The notes: generated by a model from the sequence alone, not told the origin. DNA of 6,229 bases from a bacterium (GCA_029940125.1 JAOZRP010000151.1:1-6229), one strand, 5' to 3'. Positions 1 to 5,642 are shown, counted from the stretch's first letter. A program made the numbers and translations.

Positions 1-31
1 GGAGCCGGCCATGGACGGCCGGCGAGAATGA
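1..31 (+). CDS. atpQ: possible 3' end of atpQ (N-ATPase membrane subunit), partial
   Basis: In N-ATPase operons atpQ, a small two-helix AtpI-like membrane protein, precedes atpR, so its end is expected here. Frame 2 reads EPAMDGRRE and stops at TGA 29-31, which would suit the short charged tail after the last helix. This is inference from gene order and nine residues only. Frame 1 is also open from the window edge to TGA 115-117 and would overlap the atpR start as ATGA, the same coupling seen at atpF/atpA. However, its peptide (Ser/Arg/Asn-rich, non-hydrophobic) does not resemble AtpQ. Frame 3 is open too and runs into atpR. The sequence upstream of the window would settle it. Confidence 0.35.
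   Translation, partial: EPAMDGRRE
4..23. other. short GC-rich inverted repeat near the atpQ end
   Basis: GCCGGCC (4-10) and GGCCGGC (17-23) are perfect complements around a 6-base loop, ATGGAC. No T-run follows on either strand, so this is not an intrinsic terminator. It could be an RNA hairpin at the end of atpQ that tunes mRNA stability or coupling to atpR. In GC-rich DNA a 7-bp stem can also occur by chance. Confidence 0.3.
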
Positions 32-113
32 GCGAGAGCCATGCCGGAACATCCAAGAAAATTCCTGGATCAAGAAATCAGAACTCAAGAGTTGGTATTC
101 GGGAGGTGAATCG

Positions 114-425
114 ATGATTATTATCCAGAGCAATATGGCTGATCTGGGCCTGGCCTTTGTTGCCGGCCTGGGCATTGGCGGCTTTTATTTCCTGGCCCTG
201 TGGCTGACGGTCCGCCGCCTGCCCCGGGTGCGCTGTCCCGCCGCCTGGACCCTGGGCAGCTACCTGGTCCGCGCCGCGGTCAGCATGGCCGCTTTCTACC
301 TGGTGATGGCGGGCTGCTGGGAAAGAATGCTGGCCAGCCTGCTGGGCTTTGTCGTCATGCGTTTTCTGCTGGTGCGCTGGCTGCAGCCGCAAAAGCCGTT
401 CCAGCCGGCCGGGGGAGCCTGCTGA
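114..425 (+). CDS. atpR: N-ATPase subunit AtpR (small membrane protein)
   Basis: AtpR is a small membrane protein specific to N-type F-ATPases, encoded between atpQ and atpB. It is thought to assist c-ring assembly or sit next to the rotor, with conserved membrane arginines proposed to face the c-subunit carboxylates (family knowledge). The 103 residues form three hydrophobic segments, about 10-32, 46-66 and 70-88. Family-like features are a Gly-rich first helix ending GFYFLALWLTVR, Arg53 in helix 2 and Arg83/Arg88 in the last helix (LLGFVVMRFLLVR). The ATG at 114 is set by a strong Shine-Dalgarno GGGAGGTGA at 101-109. The frame is open further upstream, but that extension is hydrophilic and unlike the family. 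The stop (423-425) shares its A with the atpB ATG, so the two are coupled. Identity is strongly supported by the neighbours; the molecular role is less certain. Confidence 0.88.
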   Translation: MIIIQSNMADLGLAFVAGLGIGGFYFLALWLTVRRLPRVRCPAAWTLGSYLVRAAVSMAAFYLVMAGCWERMLASLLGFVVMRFLLVRWLQPQKPFQPAGGAC

Positions 426-1147
426 TGGACATCAGGCTGATCAGTCCGGACCAGGTGGTTCTCTGGCATTCCGGTCCTTTTTCCATCAATGCCACCATGA
501 TTTTTACCTGGCTGATCATGGGAGTGCTGGTAGGGGGCTCCTGGCTGGCCACCAGGAACCTGTCCAGCGACCTGCGTTTGTCCCGCTGGCAGAACCTGCT
601 GGAAATTGTCGTTGCCGCCATCCGGAAGCAGATCGGGGAGATCAGCCGGCAGCCGCCGGACAGGTTCCTGCCGTTCATCGGCACCCTGTTCATTTTTATC
701 GTGGTGGCCAATCTCCTGGCCGTGGTTCCCGGCTACATCGCCCCCACCGCCTCCCTGTCCACCACCGCGGCCCTGGCGATCTGCGTTTTCCTGGCCGTGC
801 CCTGGTACGGCATCCGGGACCAGGGATTCCGGCAGTACCTGGGCAATTACCTGAAGCCGACGATCTTCATGCTGCCCTTCAATGTCATCGGCGAGCTGTC
901 CCGCACCCTGGCCCTGGCGGTGCGCCTGTTCGGCAACATCATGAGTGGGGCCAAAATCGCCGCCATTTTTCTCGCCCTGGCACCGCTGGTCTTTCCCATC
1001 TTCATGCAGGTTCTGGGGCTGCTGACCGGCCTTATCCAGGCCTATATCTTTGCCGTCCTGGCGATGGTGTACATTGCCGCCGCCCTCAAAGTTCATGAAA
1101 GTGTGCAACTGAAGAAAGAACAGAAAGGAGAGCATGAGCATGGATAG
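425..1147 (+). CDS. atpB: N-ATPase F0 subunit a
   Basis: Subunit a is the membrane stator that forms the two ion half-channels next to the c-ring. The 240-aa product has five to six hydrophobic segments. The hallmark is in the fourth/fifth helix region, VRLFGNIMSG, where Arg167 corresponds to the essential Arg210 of E. coli subunit a. The last helix carries QAYIFAVLAMVY with Gln205, matching E. coli Gln252. At the E. coli Glu219 position (nine residues after the Arg) this protein has Ala176 followed by Lys177. The charged His/Glu/Lys tail ends EHEHG. The start is ATG 425, overlapping the atpR stop as TGATG, with GGGGGAG at 411-417 seven bases upstream. A longer in-frame extension to 200 exists, but it only reads atpR out of frame. 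The 3' end overlaps the start of atpE. Confidence 0.95.
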   Translation: MDIRLISPDQVVLWHSGPFSINATMIFTWLIMGVLVGGSWLATRNLSSDLRLSRWQNLLEIVVAAIRKQIGEISRQPPDRFLPFIGTLFIFIVVANLLAVVPGYIAPTASLSTTAALAICVFLAVPWYGIRDQGFRQYLGNYLKPTIFMLPFNVIGELSRTLALAVRLFGNIMSGAKIAAIFLALAPLVFPIFMQVLGLLTGLIQAYIFAVLAMVYIAAALKVHESVQLKKEQKGEHEHG

Positions 1148-1418
1148 TCTCTGTCTTATCGGCATGGTTTCCATTTTCACTGCCGGCCTGACCATCGGCA
1201 TCGGCGCCATCGGCCCGGCCCTGGGTGAAGGTCGGGCCGTATCCCAGGCGCTCAGTTCCATTGCCCAGCAGCCGGACGAAACCAATTCCATTACCCGAAC
1301 CCTGTTTGTCGGCCTGGCGATGATCGAATCGACCGGCATTTACTGCCTGGTCATTTCCATGATTCTTATTTTTGCCAATCCGTTCTGGAATTATTTCCTC
1401 AGTAAAGCGGGAGGGTGA
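1140..1418 (+). CDS. atpE: N-ATPase F0 subunit c (rotor ring)
   Basis: Subunit c oligomerises into the ion-driven rotor ring. It is a two-helix hairpin: a Gly-rich first helix (GLTIGIGAIGPALGEGRA), a polar loop with the conserved RQP-type turn (here AQQPDE) and a second helix with the ion-binding motif AMIESTGIY. Numbered from ATG 1134 (94 aa), the ligands are Glu65, Ser66, Thr67 and Tyr70, as in Na+-binding c subunits such as that of Ilyobacter tartaricus. Where that protein has Gln32, this one has a second carboxylate, Glu32 (GPALGEG), typical of N-ATPases. Two starts are possible. AGGAG at 1126-1130 is nine bases from ATG 1140 but only three from ATG 1134, so 1140 (92 aa, MDSLCLIG) is preferred. 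The gene overlaps atpB by eight bases. Confidence 0.95.
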   Translation: MDSLCLIGMVSIFTAGLTIGIGAIGPALGEGRAVSQALSSIAQQPDETNSITRTLFVGLAMIESTGIYCLVISMILIFANPFWNYFLSKAGG

Positions 1419-1421
1419 GCC

Positions 1422-2237
1422 GTGCTGATCGACTGGTTTACCGTTGCCGCCCAGATTGTCAATTTCCTGATTCTGATGGCCCTGCTGAAATATTTTCTCT
1501 ATGACCGGGTCATTAAAGCGATGGATGAGCGCGAGGAAAAGATTCATTCCCGCCTGCTGGAGGCGGAGTCCCTGCGGCAGGAAGCGGAACGGGAACGTGA
1601 AGTCTATCGCCAGAAAAATCGGGAAATAGACCAGAAGCGTGACGAGGTCCTGGCCCGGGTCGAGGTTGAAGCCGCCCGTCGCCGTGAGGAAGCCCTGCAG
1701 AAGGCCAGGGAGGAAATCGACCTGCTGCGCTCCGGGTGGCGAGAGGCCCTGCGTCGGGAGCAGGAATCGTTCCTGCGCCAGCTGCGGCTGACGGCCGCCG
1801 GCCAGGTGCTGGCGGTCAGCCGCCGGGTGCTGGCGGATCTGGCCGACGCCGGCATTGAGAAAAAAGTTGTTGACGCCTTTCTCCGGCGGCTGGAAGGGAT
1901 GGACAGCGATGAGCGGCAGGAGGCCGTGGACAGCATCATGAAGGCAGGAGGCCTGGTGGTGCTCCGCAGTGCCGGCGCCCTGTCTCCGGCCGAACGCCGT
2001 AAAATCAGTGCGGTTTTGCACCGGGTGCTGGGCGAGGACATCAAGGTGGAGTATGAAACCGTGCCGGAAATGGTCCTGGGCATTGAACTGGTCAGCAGCG
2101 GCCAGAAAATTGCCTGGAACCTGGAAGAATACTTGACTCACCTGGAGACCAGCATCCGGGAGATCCTGGAAACCGAGACGGAAACCCGCGACCGCAGCCC
2201 CGGGGAGCCGGCAGCCGGCGGAGGTGAAACGCCATGA
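1422..2237 (+). CDS. atpF: N-ATPase F0 subunit b with delta-like C-terminal domain
   Basis: Subunit b is the peripheral stalk that holds F1 against the rotor's torque. The 271-aa product has one N-terminal membrane helix (about 5-27) ending in the family pattern LLKYFLYDRVIKAMDEREEK. A long, highly charged Arg/Glu-rich coiled coil follows (about 35-125). It is roughly 110 residues longer than E. coli b (156 aa). The extra part, about 175-245, has the look of the delta-subunit C-terminal domain: an LSPAERRKIS helix, a LGEDIKVEYE strand, then VPEMVLGIELVSSGQKIAWNL. N-ATPase operons lack a separate delta gene, so this region probably does delta's job of binding the top of F1. The start codon is GTG 1422, with GGAGG at 1410-1414, three bases after the atpE stop. 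The stop overlaps atpA by ATGA. The tail after 255 is Gly/Pro/Thr-rich and looks disordered. Confidence 0.93.
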   Translation: MLIDWFTVAAQIVNFLILMALLKYFLYDRVIKAMDEREEKIHSRLLEAESLRQEAEREREVYRQKNREIDQKRDEVLARVEVEAARRREEALQKAREEIDLLRSGWREALRREQESFLRQLRLTAAGQVLAVSRRVLADLADAGIEKKVVDAFLRRLEGMDSDERQEAVDSIMKAGGLVVLRSAGALSPAERRKISAVLHRVLGEDIKVEYETVPEMVLGIELVSSGQKIAWNLEEYLTHLETSIREILETETETRDRSPGEPAAGGGETP

Positions 2238-3775
2238 AGGGGGAAAACCGGACCTTGGAGCTGTCCCTGGCGCATTCGTTCGCGTTGCTGGAACGGACCC
2301 TGGCCGCCTACCGGCCGGAGCTGCATCTGGAAAAAGTGGGAACCATTACCCAGGTGGGTGCCGGCGTCGTTCGGGTTGCCGGTCTGCAGGGAGTCAAGGC
2401 GGCGGAAGTCTTGAGTTTTCCCGGCCAGCGCCTCGGCATGGCTTTCAACCTGGATGCCCATGAAACCGGGGTTGTCCTGCTGGACGACAGCAAGGAACTG
2501 CGGGCCGGCGGCGAAGTGCGGCGGACGGGACGGGTGCTGGACATCCCGGTCGGCGAAGCCCTGCTCGGCCGGGTCGTCAGTCCCCAGGGCCGGCCCCTTG
2601 ACAATGCCGGCCGGCTGGGGTTGACGAAACGCTGGCCGGTGGAGCGGCCGGCCCCGGCAATCATGGACCGGGCCCCGGTCACGGTGCCGCTGCAGACCGG
2701 GTTGAAGGTTGTTGACGCCCTGGTTCCCATCGGCCGGGGGCAGCGGGAATTGATCCTCGGGGACCGGCAGACCGGCAAAACCGCCATCGCTGTGGATACG
2801 ATCATCAACCAGAAAGATGAAGACATGGTCTGCATTTACTGCGCCATCGGCAAGCGGGCGACGGCCGTAGCCCGGGTGATTGCCACCCTGCGCGAACACC
2901 AGGCGATGGATTACACCATTGTGGTGGTGGCCAGGGAAAACGACCCGCCCGGCGTCCAGTTTTTCAGCGCCTACGCGGCGGCCACCATGGGTGAATATTT
3001 CATGGAGCAGGGCCGCGACGTGCTGGTGGTTTTCGACGATCTGACCCATCACGCCCGGGCGTACCGGGAAATTTCCCTGCTGCTGCGCCGGCCGCCCGGC
3101 CGGGAAGCCTTCCCCGGCGATGTTTTTTACATCCATTCCCGGCTCTTGGAGCGTTTTACCCACCTGAGCCTGGAGCTTGGCGGCGGTTCGATGACCGCCC
3201 TGCCCATTGTCGAAACCGAGGCCCAGAATATTTCCGCCTATATTCCCACCAATATCATCTCCATCACCGACGGCCAGATCTACCTGGACCCGCTGCTTTT
3301 TCAAAAGGGCATCATGCCGGCCGTGGATGTGGGCAAGTCGGTTTCCCGGGTCGGCGGCAAAACCCAGCTGCCCGCCTACCGGAAAGTGGCGGGAGACCTG
3401 CGGCTTTCCTATTCCCAGTTTGTGGAGCTGGAGGCTTTTTCCCGTTTCGGGACCCGCCTTGACGACGCCACCCGGCTGGCCATCGAGCGGGGGCGCCGGG
3501 TAAGGGAGATTTTGAAGCAGCCCCAGTCAGCGCCCCTGGGGGTTGCCGAACAGGTTGCCGCCCTGGTGGCGGTTACCGGCGGTTTTTTTGACGACCTGCC
3601 GCTGGCGGCGGTTCCCGCGGCTGAAGAGCGCCTTCGCCGGGTGGTCGGCCAGCGCCTCCCTGAGCTGGTGCGGCGCCTGGAAAAAGGGGAAATGATGAGT
3701 GACGAGGACCTGGAACAGCTGCGGCAGCTGATGAGCCGGGAAAAAGAGGTTCTCATGCAGGAAACGCGGGGATAA
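2234..3775 (+). CDS. atpA: N-ATPase F1 subunit alpha
   Basis: Alpha forms the F1 hexamer with beta and carries the non-catalytic nucleotide sites in the cytoplasm. The 513-aa length equals that of typical bacterial alpha subunits. Domains in order are an N-terminal beta-barrel (about 35-100), a nucleotide-binding domain with Walker A GDRQTGKT (176-183) and Walker B DVLVVFDDL (262-270), and a helical C-terminal domain (about 385-505). The ATPase alpha/beta signature PAVDVGKSVS occupies 362-371. Arg372 follows it and corresponds to the arginine finger (E. coli alphaArg376) that reaches the catalytic site on beta. The ATG at 2234 overlaps the atpF stop as ATGA and has GGAGGTGA at 2220-2227. Beta, which it must pair with, lies outside the window, as expected from the split N-ATPase gene order. 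No inactivating change was seen. Confidence 0.97.
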   Translation: MKGENRTLELSLAHSFALLERTLAAYRPELHLEKVGTITQVGAGVVRVAGLQGVKAAEVLSFPGQRLGMAFNLDAHETGVVLLDDSKELRAGGEVRRTGRVLDIPVGEALLGRVVSPQGRPLDNAGRLGLTKRWPVERPAPAIMDRAPVTVPLQTGLKVVDALVPIGRGQRELILGDRQTGKTAIAVDTIINQKDEDMVCIYCAIGKRATAVARVIATLREHQAMDYTIVVVARENDPPGVQFFSAYAAATMGEYFMEQGRDVLVVFDDLTHHARAYREISLLLRRPPGREAFPGDVFYIHSRLLERFTHLSLELGGGSMTALPIVETEAQNISAYIPTNIISITDGQIYLDPLLFQKGIMPAVDVGKSVSRVGGKTQLPAYRKVAGDLRLSYSQFVELEAFSRFGTRLDDATRLAIERGRRVREILKQPQSAPLGVAEQVAALVAVTGGFFDDLPLAAVPAAEERLRRVVGQRLPELVRRLEKGEMMSDEDLEQLRQLMSREKEVLMQETRG

Positions 3776-3780
3776 ACGGC

Positions 3781-4707
3781 ATGCGCAGCCTGGAAGCGAT
3801 GAAAAACCGGATCAGGAGCACGGACAAGCTCCTGTCCGTGGTCAAAACGATGAAATCGCTGGCGGCCGTCAACATTCGCCAGTTTGAACGGGCTGCCGCC
3901 TCGGCGGCGGACTACGGTGAAACAATAGAAATGGGACTGCAGGTGGCCCTGAGCCGTCGGGATGACCTGAGGTTGACGGCCCGACCGGTGGCCCGCCCGG
4001 CCCGCCAGGAAAGCCTGGGAACCGTCGTTGTCGGTTCCGACACCGGCATGTGCGGTTCCCTGAACGACCAGGTGGCGTCTTTTTTGCTGATGTCGATCAA
4101 AAACTACCTGGAGCTTGACCCTTCCAGGCGGCCGATTTTAGCGGTGGGGGAAAAGGTGGCCGCCATCCTGAAGGATGAAGGCCTGCCGGTGGAAAGGACG
4201 TTCAGGGTCCCTGGGTCGGTGGTGGGAATTACTGGGGTCGTGGAAGAAATTCTCCTCGACCTGGATGCCTGGCGCCGGGAACGGCGGCTGGACCGGGTCC
4301 TGCTTTTTTACAATCAGCAGGAATCCGGCTTGAATTTCCGGCCCCGGATGTTCAAACTGCTGCCGGAAGACCGGGAATGGCTGGAAACCCTGAGTCGGAA
4401 AAAATGGCCGGGCTCCTCGCTGCCCACCTATACCATGGACCGGGAACCGCTGTTTGCCGCTCTCGTCCGCCAGCACATTTTTATTTCCGTCTTCCGGGCC
4501 CTGGCCTATTCCCTGGCCAGTGAAAATGCCAGCCGTCTGGCTGCCATGCAGAGGGCTGAAAAAAATATCGAGGAAAAACTCGGGGTCCTGAACAATGAAT
4601 TCCACCAGCAGCGGCAGAGCCTCATCACCGAGGAACTTCTGGACATCATCTCCGGCTTTGAGGCCTTGAAAAGCGAACGTCTGTCGGGAGGACAGCAACT
4701 TTTTTGA
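3781..4707 (+). CDS. atpG: N-ATPase F1 subunit gamma
   Basis: Gamma is the central rotor shaft that couples c-ring rotation to the catalytic sites. The 308-aa product has the two conserved terminal helices that form the coiled-coil shaft. The N-terminal one reads RIRSTDKLLSVVKTMKSLAAV (positions 10-30), with the N-type AAVNIRQFERA instead of the classical MVAASKMRRA. The C-terminal one, about 240-296, includes SENASRLAAMQRAEKNI and ends ITEELLDIISGFEAL. The central Rossmann-like domain carries SDTGMCGSLN (86-95), the counterpart of the conserved SDRGLCGxxN loop. It is slightly longer than E. coli gamma (287 aa), partly because of a 12-residue tail after the usual end. The gene starts five bases after the atpA stop with only a weak Shine-Dalgarno (GGGGA, 3768-3772), so it probably relies on coupling. 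It is the last gene of the operon. Confidence 0.95.
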   Translation: MRSLEAMKNRIRSTDKLLSVVKTMKSLAAVNIRQFERAAASAADYGETIEMGLQVALSRRDDLRLTARPVARPARQESLGTVVVGSDTGMCGSLNDQVASFLLMSIKNYLELDPSRRPILAVGEKVAAILKDEGLPVERTFRVPGSVVGITGVVEEILLDLDAWRRERRLDRVLLFYNQQESGLNFRPRMFKLLPEDREWLETLSRKKWPGSSLPTYTMDREPLFAALVRQHIFISVFRALAYSLASENASRLAAMQRAEKNIEEKLGVLNNEFHQQRQSLITEELLDIISGFEALKSERLSGGQQLF

Positions 4708-4739
4708 CTTCAGCTGCTTTTCAGACCGCCTCCCGCACC

Positions 4740-4907
4740 TCAGCGGCCTGAATAATGTCCCAGCATGAGGCCGGTGACCGCCCCGACAACCGCCCATGAC
4801 CATGGGTTGGCGGTTGTCGGTCAGGTGCTGCCGACGCATTTAACTACAAAGCCGACAGCAGTTCCAACAACCGTGCCGATGACAAGGCCCACCAGATATT
4901 TTTTCAT
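4740..4907 (-). CDS. putative small membrane selenoprotein, DUF6132-like (TGA 4821-4823 read as Sec)
   Basis: Reading from ATG 4907 gives 28 residues starting MKKYLVGLVIG and reaches TGA at 4823-4821. Translating that TGA as selenocysteine (U29) continues 26 more residues to a second TGA at 4742-4740, for 55 aa in all. The halves fit as one protein: helix 1 (about 4-22, Gly-zipper-like GLVIGTVVGTAVG), a short loop, and helix 2 (about 36-50, WAVVGAVTGLMLG). The loop KCVGSTUPTTANP matches from memory the DUF6132-type motif GCxxGTCPITSNP. Spacing C-x4-C/U is preserved, and the TGA falls exactly on the second cysteine. A fdhF-like SECIS hairpin follows at once. Cys24 and U29 could form a selenenylsulfide, suggesting a membrane-proximal redox or thiol-handling role (inference; function unknown). 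It lies 48 bases after the CGGC gene on the same strand. Its ribosome site is weak (GGGA), and an in-frame TGA at 4925-4923 bars a longer start. The alternative is a 28-aa stub or a pseudogene with one nonsense mutation. Confidence 0.82.
4783..4820 (-). promoter_or_regulatory. candidate bacterial SECIS element
   Basis: Immediately 3' of the UGA (4823-4821) the mRNA can fold as a 10-bp lower stem, CCGACAACCG (4820-4811) with CGGUUGUCGG (4792-4783). Above it are a 5' bulge CCAA (4810-4807), a 5-bp upper stem CCCAU/AUGGG (4806-4802 with 4797-4793) and the tetraloop GGUC (4801-4798). The E. coli fdhF SECIS has the same GGUC apical loop, whose G and U contact SelB, and also a bulge in the stem. 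There the loop begins 18 nt after UGA; here it begins 19 nt after. An alternative pairing extends the lower stem to 12 bp and opens the upper one. No U-run follows on either strand, which argues against a terminator. Confidence 0.78.
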
Positions 4908-4938
4908 CGCTGGCTTCCCAACTCATTCCCCTGTTTCA

Positions 4939-4956
4939 ACAAGCATGCGTGCTTGT
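4939..4956. other. small hairpin between the CGGC gene and the selenoprotein gene
   Basis: ACAAGCA (4939-4945) and TGCTTGT (4950-4956) form a perfect 7-bp stem around TGCG, touching the stop codon of the CGGC gene. Neither strand has a following T-run, so it is not a standard terminator. It may stabilise the upstream mRNA or set the ratio between the two minus-strand genes; this is inference only. Confidence 0.35.
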
Positions 4957-5399
4957 CAATCATAGGATAAGCGAGTTTTCTCGTCCACTAATGTTGGTTG
5001 AATGATTTCCTGCCATTCGGGATTATCCCAGGTGCCCAGCTGACGGTGCATGTTGAGGTATTTTTGCGGTATGGGGTGCGTGCCGTAAACGACTTCCAGG
5101 CCATATTTGGTTTTGATAAAGTTACTGAAATACTCAATATGGGGGCAGGGAGGGTAGCCGACAACCAGCCCGGTGGCAAGATGCAGCACCGTTGCTCCGT
5201 TTCCCTTCATTTCGTCCACCGCGTATTCGATGTTCCCGCCGGGACAGCCGTCGCAGCTGGTATAGCCGACAAGCTCAACTTCTTTGTTCTGGTACCTGCT
5301 GAAGGCGCCTTCCCGGTTTCGCAGAGATCTGAAGCATTTCCCACCCGCACACCGGCGGTAGCGGTCGCAGATAATTATCCCGATTTTTATTTTCTCCAT
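4956..5399 (-). CDS. CGGC-domain protein (putative metal- or thiol-binding)
   Basis: This 147-aa protein resembles the CGGC domain family (Pfam CGGC), small cytoplasmic Cys-rich proteins proposed to bind metal; their biochemical role is not established. It begins MEKIKIGIIICDRYRRCAGG, with Cys11, Cys17 and Cys22, followed by EGAFSRY and then the signature CDGCPGGN (Cys49, Cys52), here CDGC rather than CGGC. Later come LHLATGLVVGYPPCP (Cys85) and YGTHPIP. Family members usually have a further Cys after the IHLSS-type strand, but here the residues are Thr76-Gly77. The ATG at 5399 is chosen because AGGAGG (5404-5409) sits four bases upstream. A longer in-frame start at 5483 adds 28 residues unlike the family. 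The gene converges on the atp operon and is followed on the same strand by the selenoprotein gene, possibly as one transcript. Confidence 0.85.
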   Translation of the reverse strand: MEKIKIGIIICDRYRRCAGGKCFRSLRNREGAFSRYQNKEVELVGYTSCDGCPGGNIEYAVDEMKGNGATVLHLATGLVVGYPPCPHIEYFSNFIKTKYGLEVVYGTHPIPQKYLNMHRQLGTWDNPEWQEIIQPTLVDEKTRLSYD

Positions 5400-5403
5400 A
5401 TCG

Positions 5404-5409
5404 CCTCCT
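5404..5409 (-). promoter_or_regulatory. strong ribosome binding site of the CGGC gene
   Basis: AGGAGG lies four bases before ATG 5399 and fixes this start over the in-frame codon at 5483. It is the best Shine-Dalgarno match on the minus strand of the window, so the CGGC protein may be translated much better than the selenoprotein behind it. Confidence 0.8.
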
Positions 5410-5454
5410 GAAATACAGCTGTTGGAGTTGCCCTCCGGTTGTTTCCGTAAAAAT

Positions 5455-5483
5455 ACATTAGCAGCATGCCCTGGAGACTTCAA
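5455..5483 (-). promoter_or_regulatory. possible sigma70-type promoter for the CGGC gene
   Basis: On the minus strand TTGAAG (5483-5478) and TAATGT (5460-5455) are separated by 17 bases, and TGC directly before the -10 resembles an extended -10 element. The -35 matches four of six consensus bases and the -10 only three of six. The leader to ATG 5399 would be about 48 bases. This is a weak prediction. Confidence 0.3.
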
Positions 5484-5642
5484 TCTTAAAAAATGCTTTC
5501 CTGATCAAAGAATTGGTTGAATCTGGCGGCGTTGCCACGGTCAGGCGGCAGCATTTTTCTGCCATGATCTCAACTCAAATAGGATGCCGGTGCCAATCGA
5601 TTGGAAGAACACTCAAACACACCTGGATGCACTCAATAAAAG
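5484..5642. other. intergenic stretch without a convincing gene
   Basis: Between the CGGC promoter region and the tRNA terminator I see no gene with a good start site. On the + strand a frame is open from 5462 to a stop at about 5657 and includes the peptide LIKELVESGGVATVRR. It has no ribosome site, begins inside the CGGC leader and ends inside the terminator hairpin, so it may be a decayed gene fragment or chance. Confidence 0.4.

Noticed and set aside
296..1339. Long minus-strand open frame opposite atpR-atpE, with similar ones opposite atpF and atpA
   Set aside because: These are mirror frames of GC-rich coding DNA, with Gln/Gly/His-rich composition, no domains and conserved genes on the other strand.
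4783..4820. Hairpin as the intrinsic terminator of the atp operon
   Set aside because: No T-run follows on the + or - strand, and the position and loop fit a SECIS behind the UGA far better. I found no clear intrinsic terminator after atpG.
4923..4958. TGA at 4958-4956 (CGGC stop) and TGA at 4925-4923 are in the same frame as the selenoprotein, hinting at one long multi-Sec protein
   Set aside because: The small hairpin after the first TGA lacks a GGU-type loop and has only a 7-bp stem. The peptide between the stops (QARMLVETGE, VGKPA) has no family resemblance. The selenoprotein has its own ATG, while the CGGC protein ends where its family does.
4765..4965. 66-aa open frame on the + strand
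   Set aside because: It is antisense to the selenoprotein gene and its SECIS, has no good ribosome site and has a low-complexity Thr/Pro composition.
4998..5411. 137-aa open frame on the + strand
   Set aside because: It is antisense to the CGGC gene, which has the stronger start site and clear family motifs.
5400..5483. 28-residue N-terminal extension of the CGGC protein from the start at 5483
   Set aside because: The strong AGGAGG before ATG 5399 and the family-like beginning MEKIKIG favour the shorter form; the extension overlaps the putative promoter.
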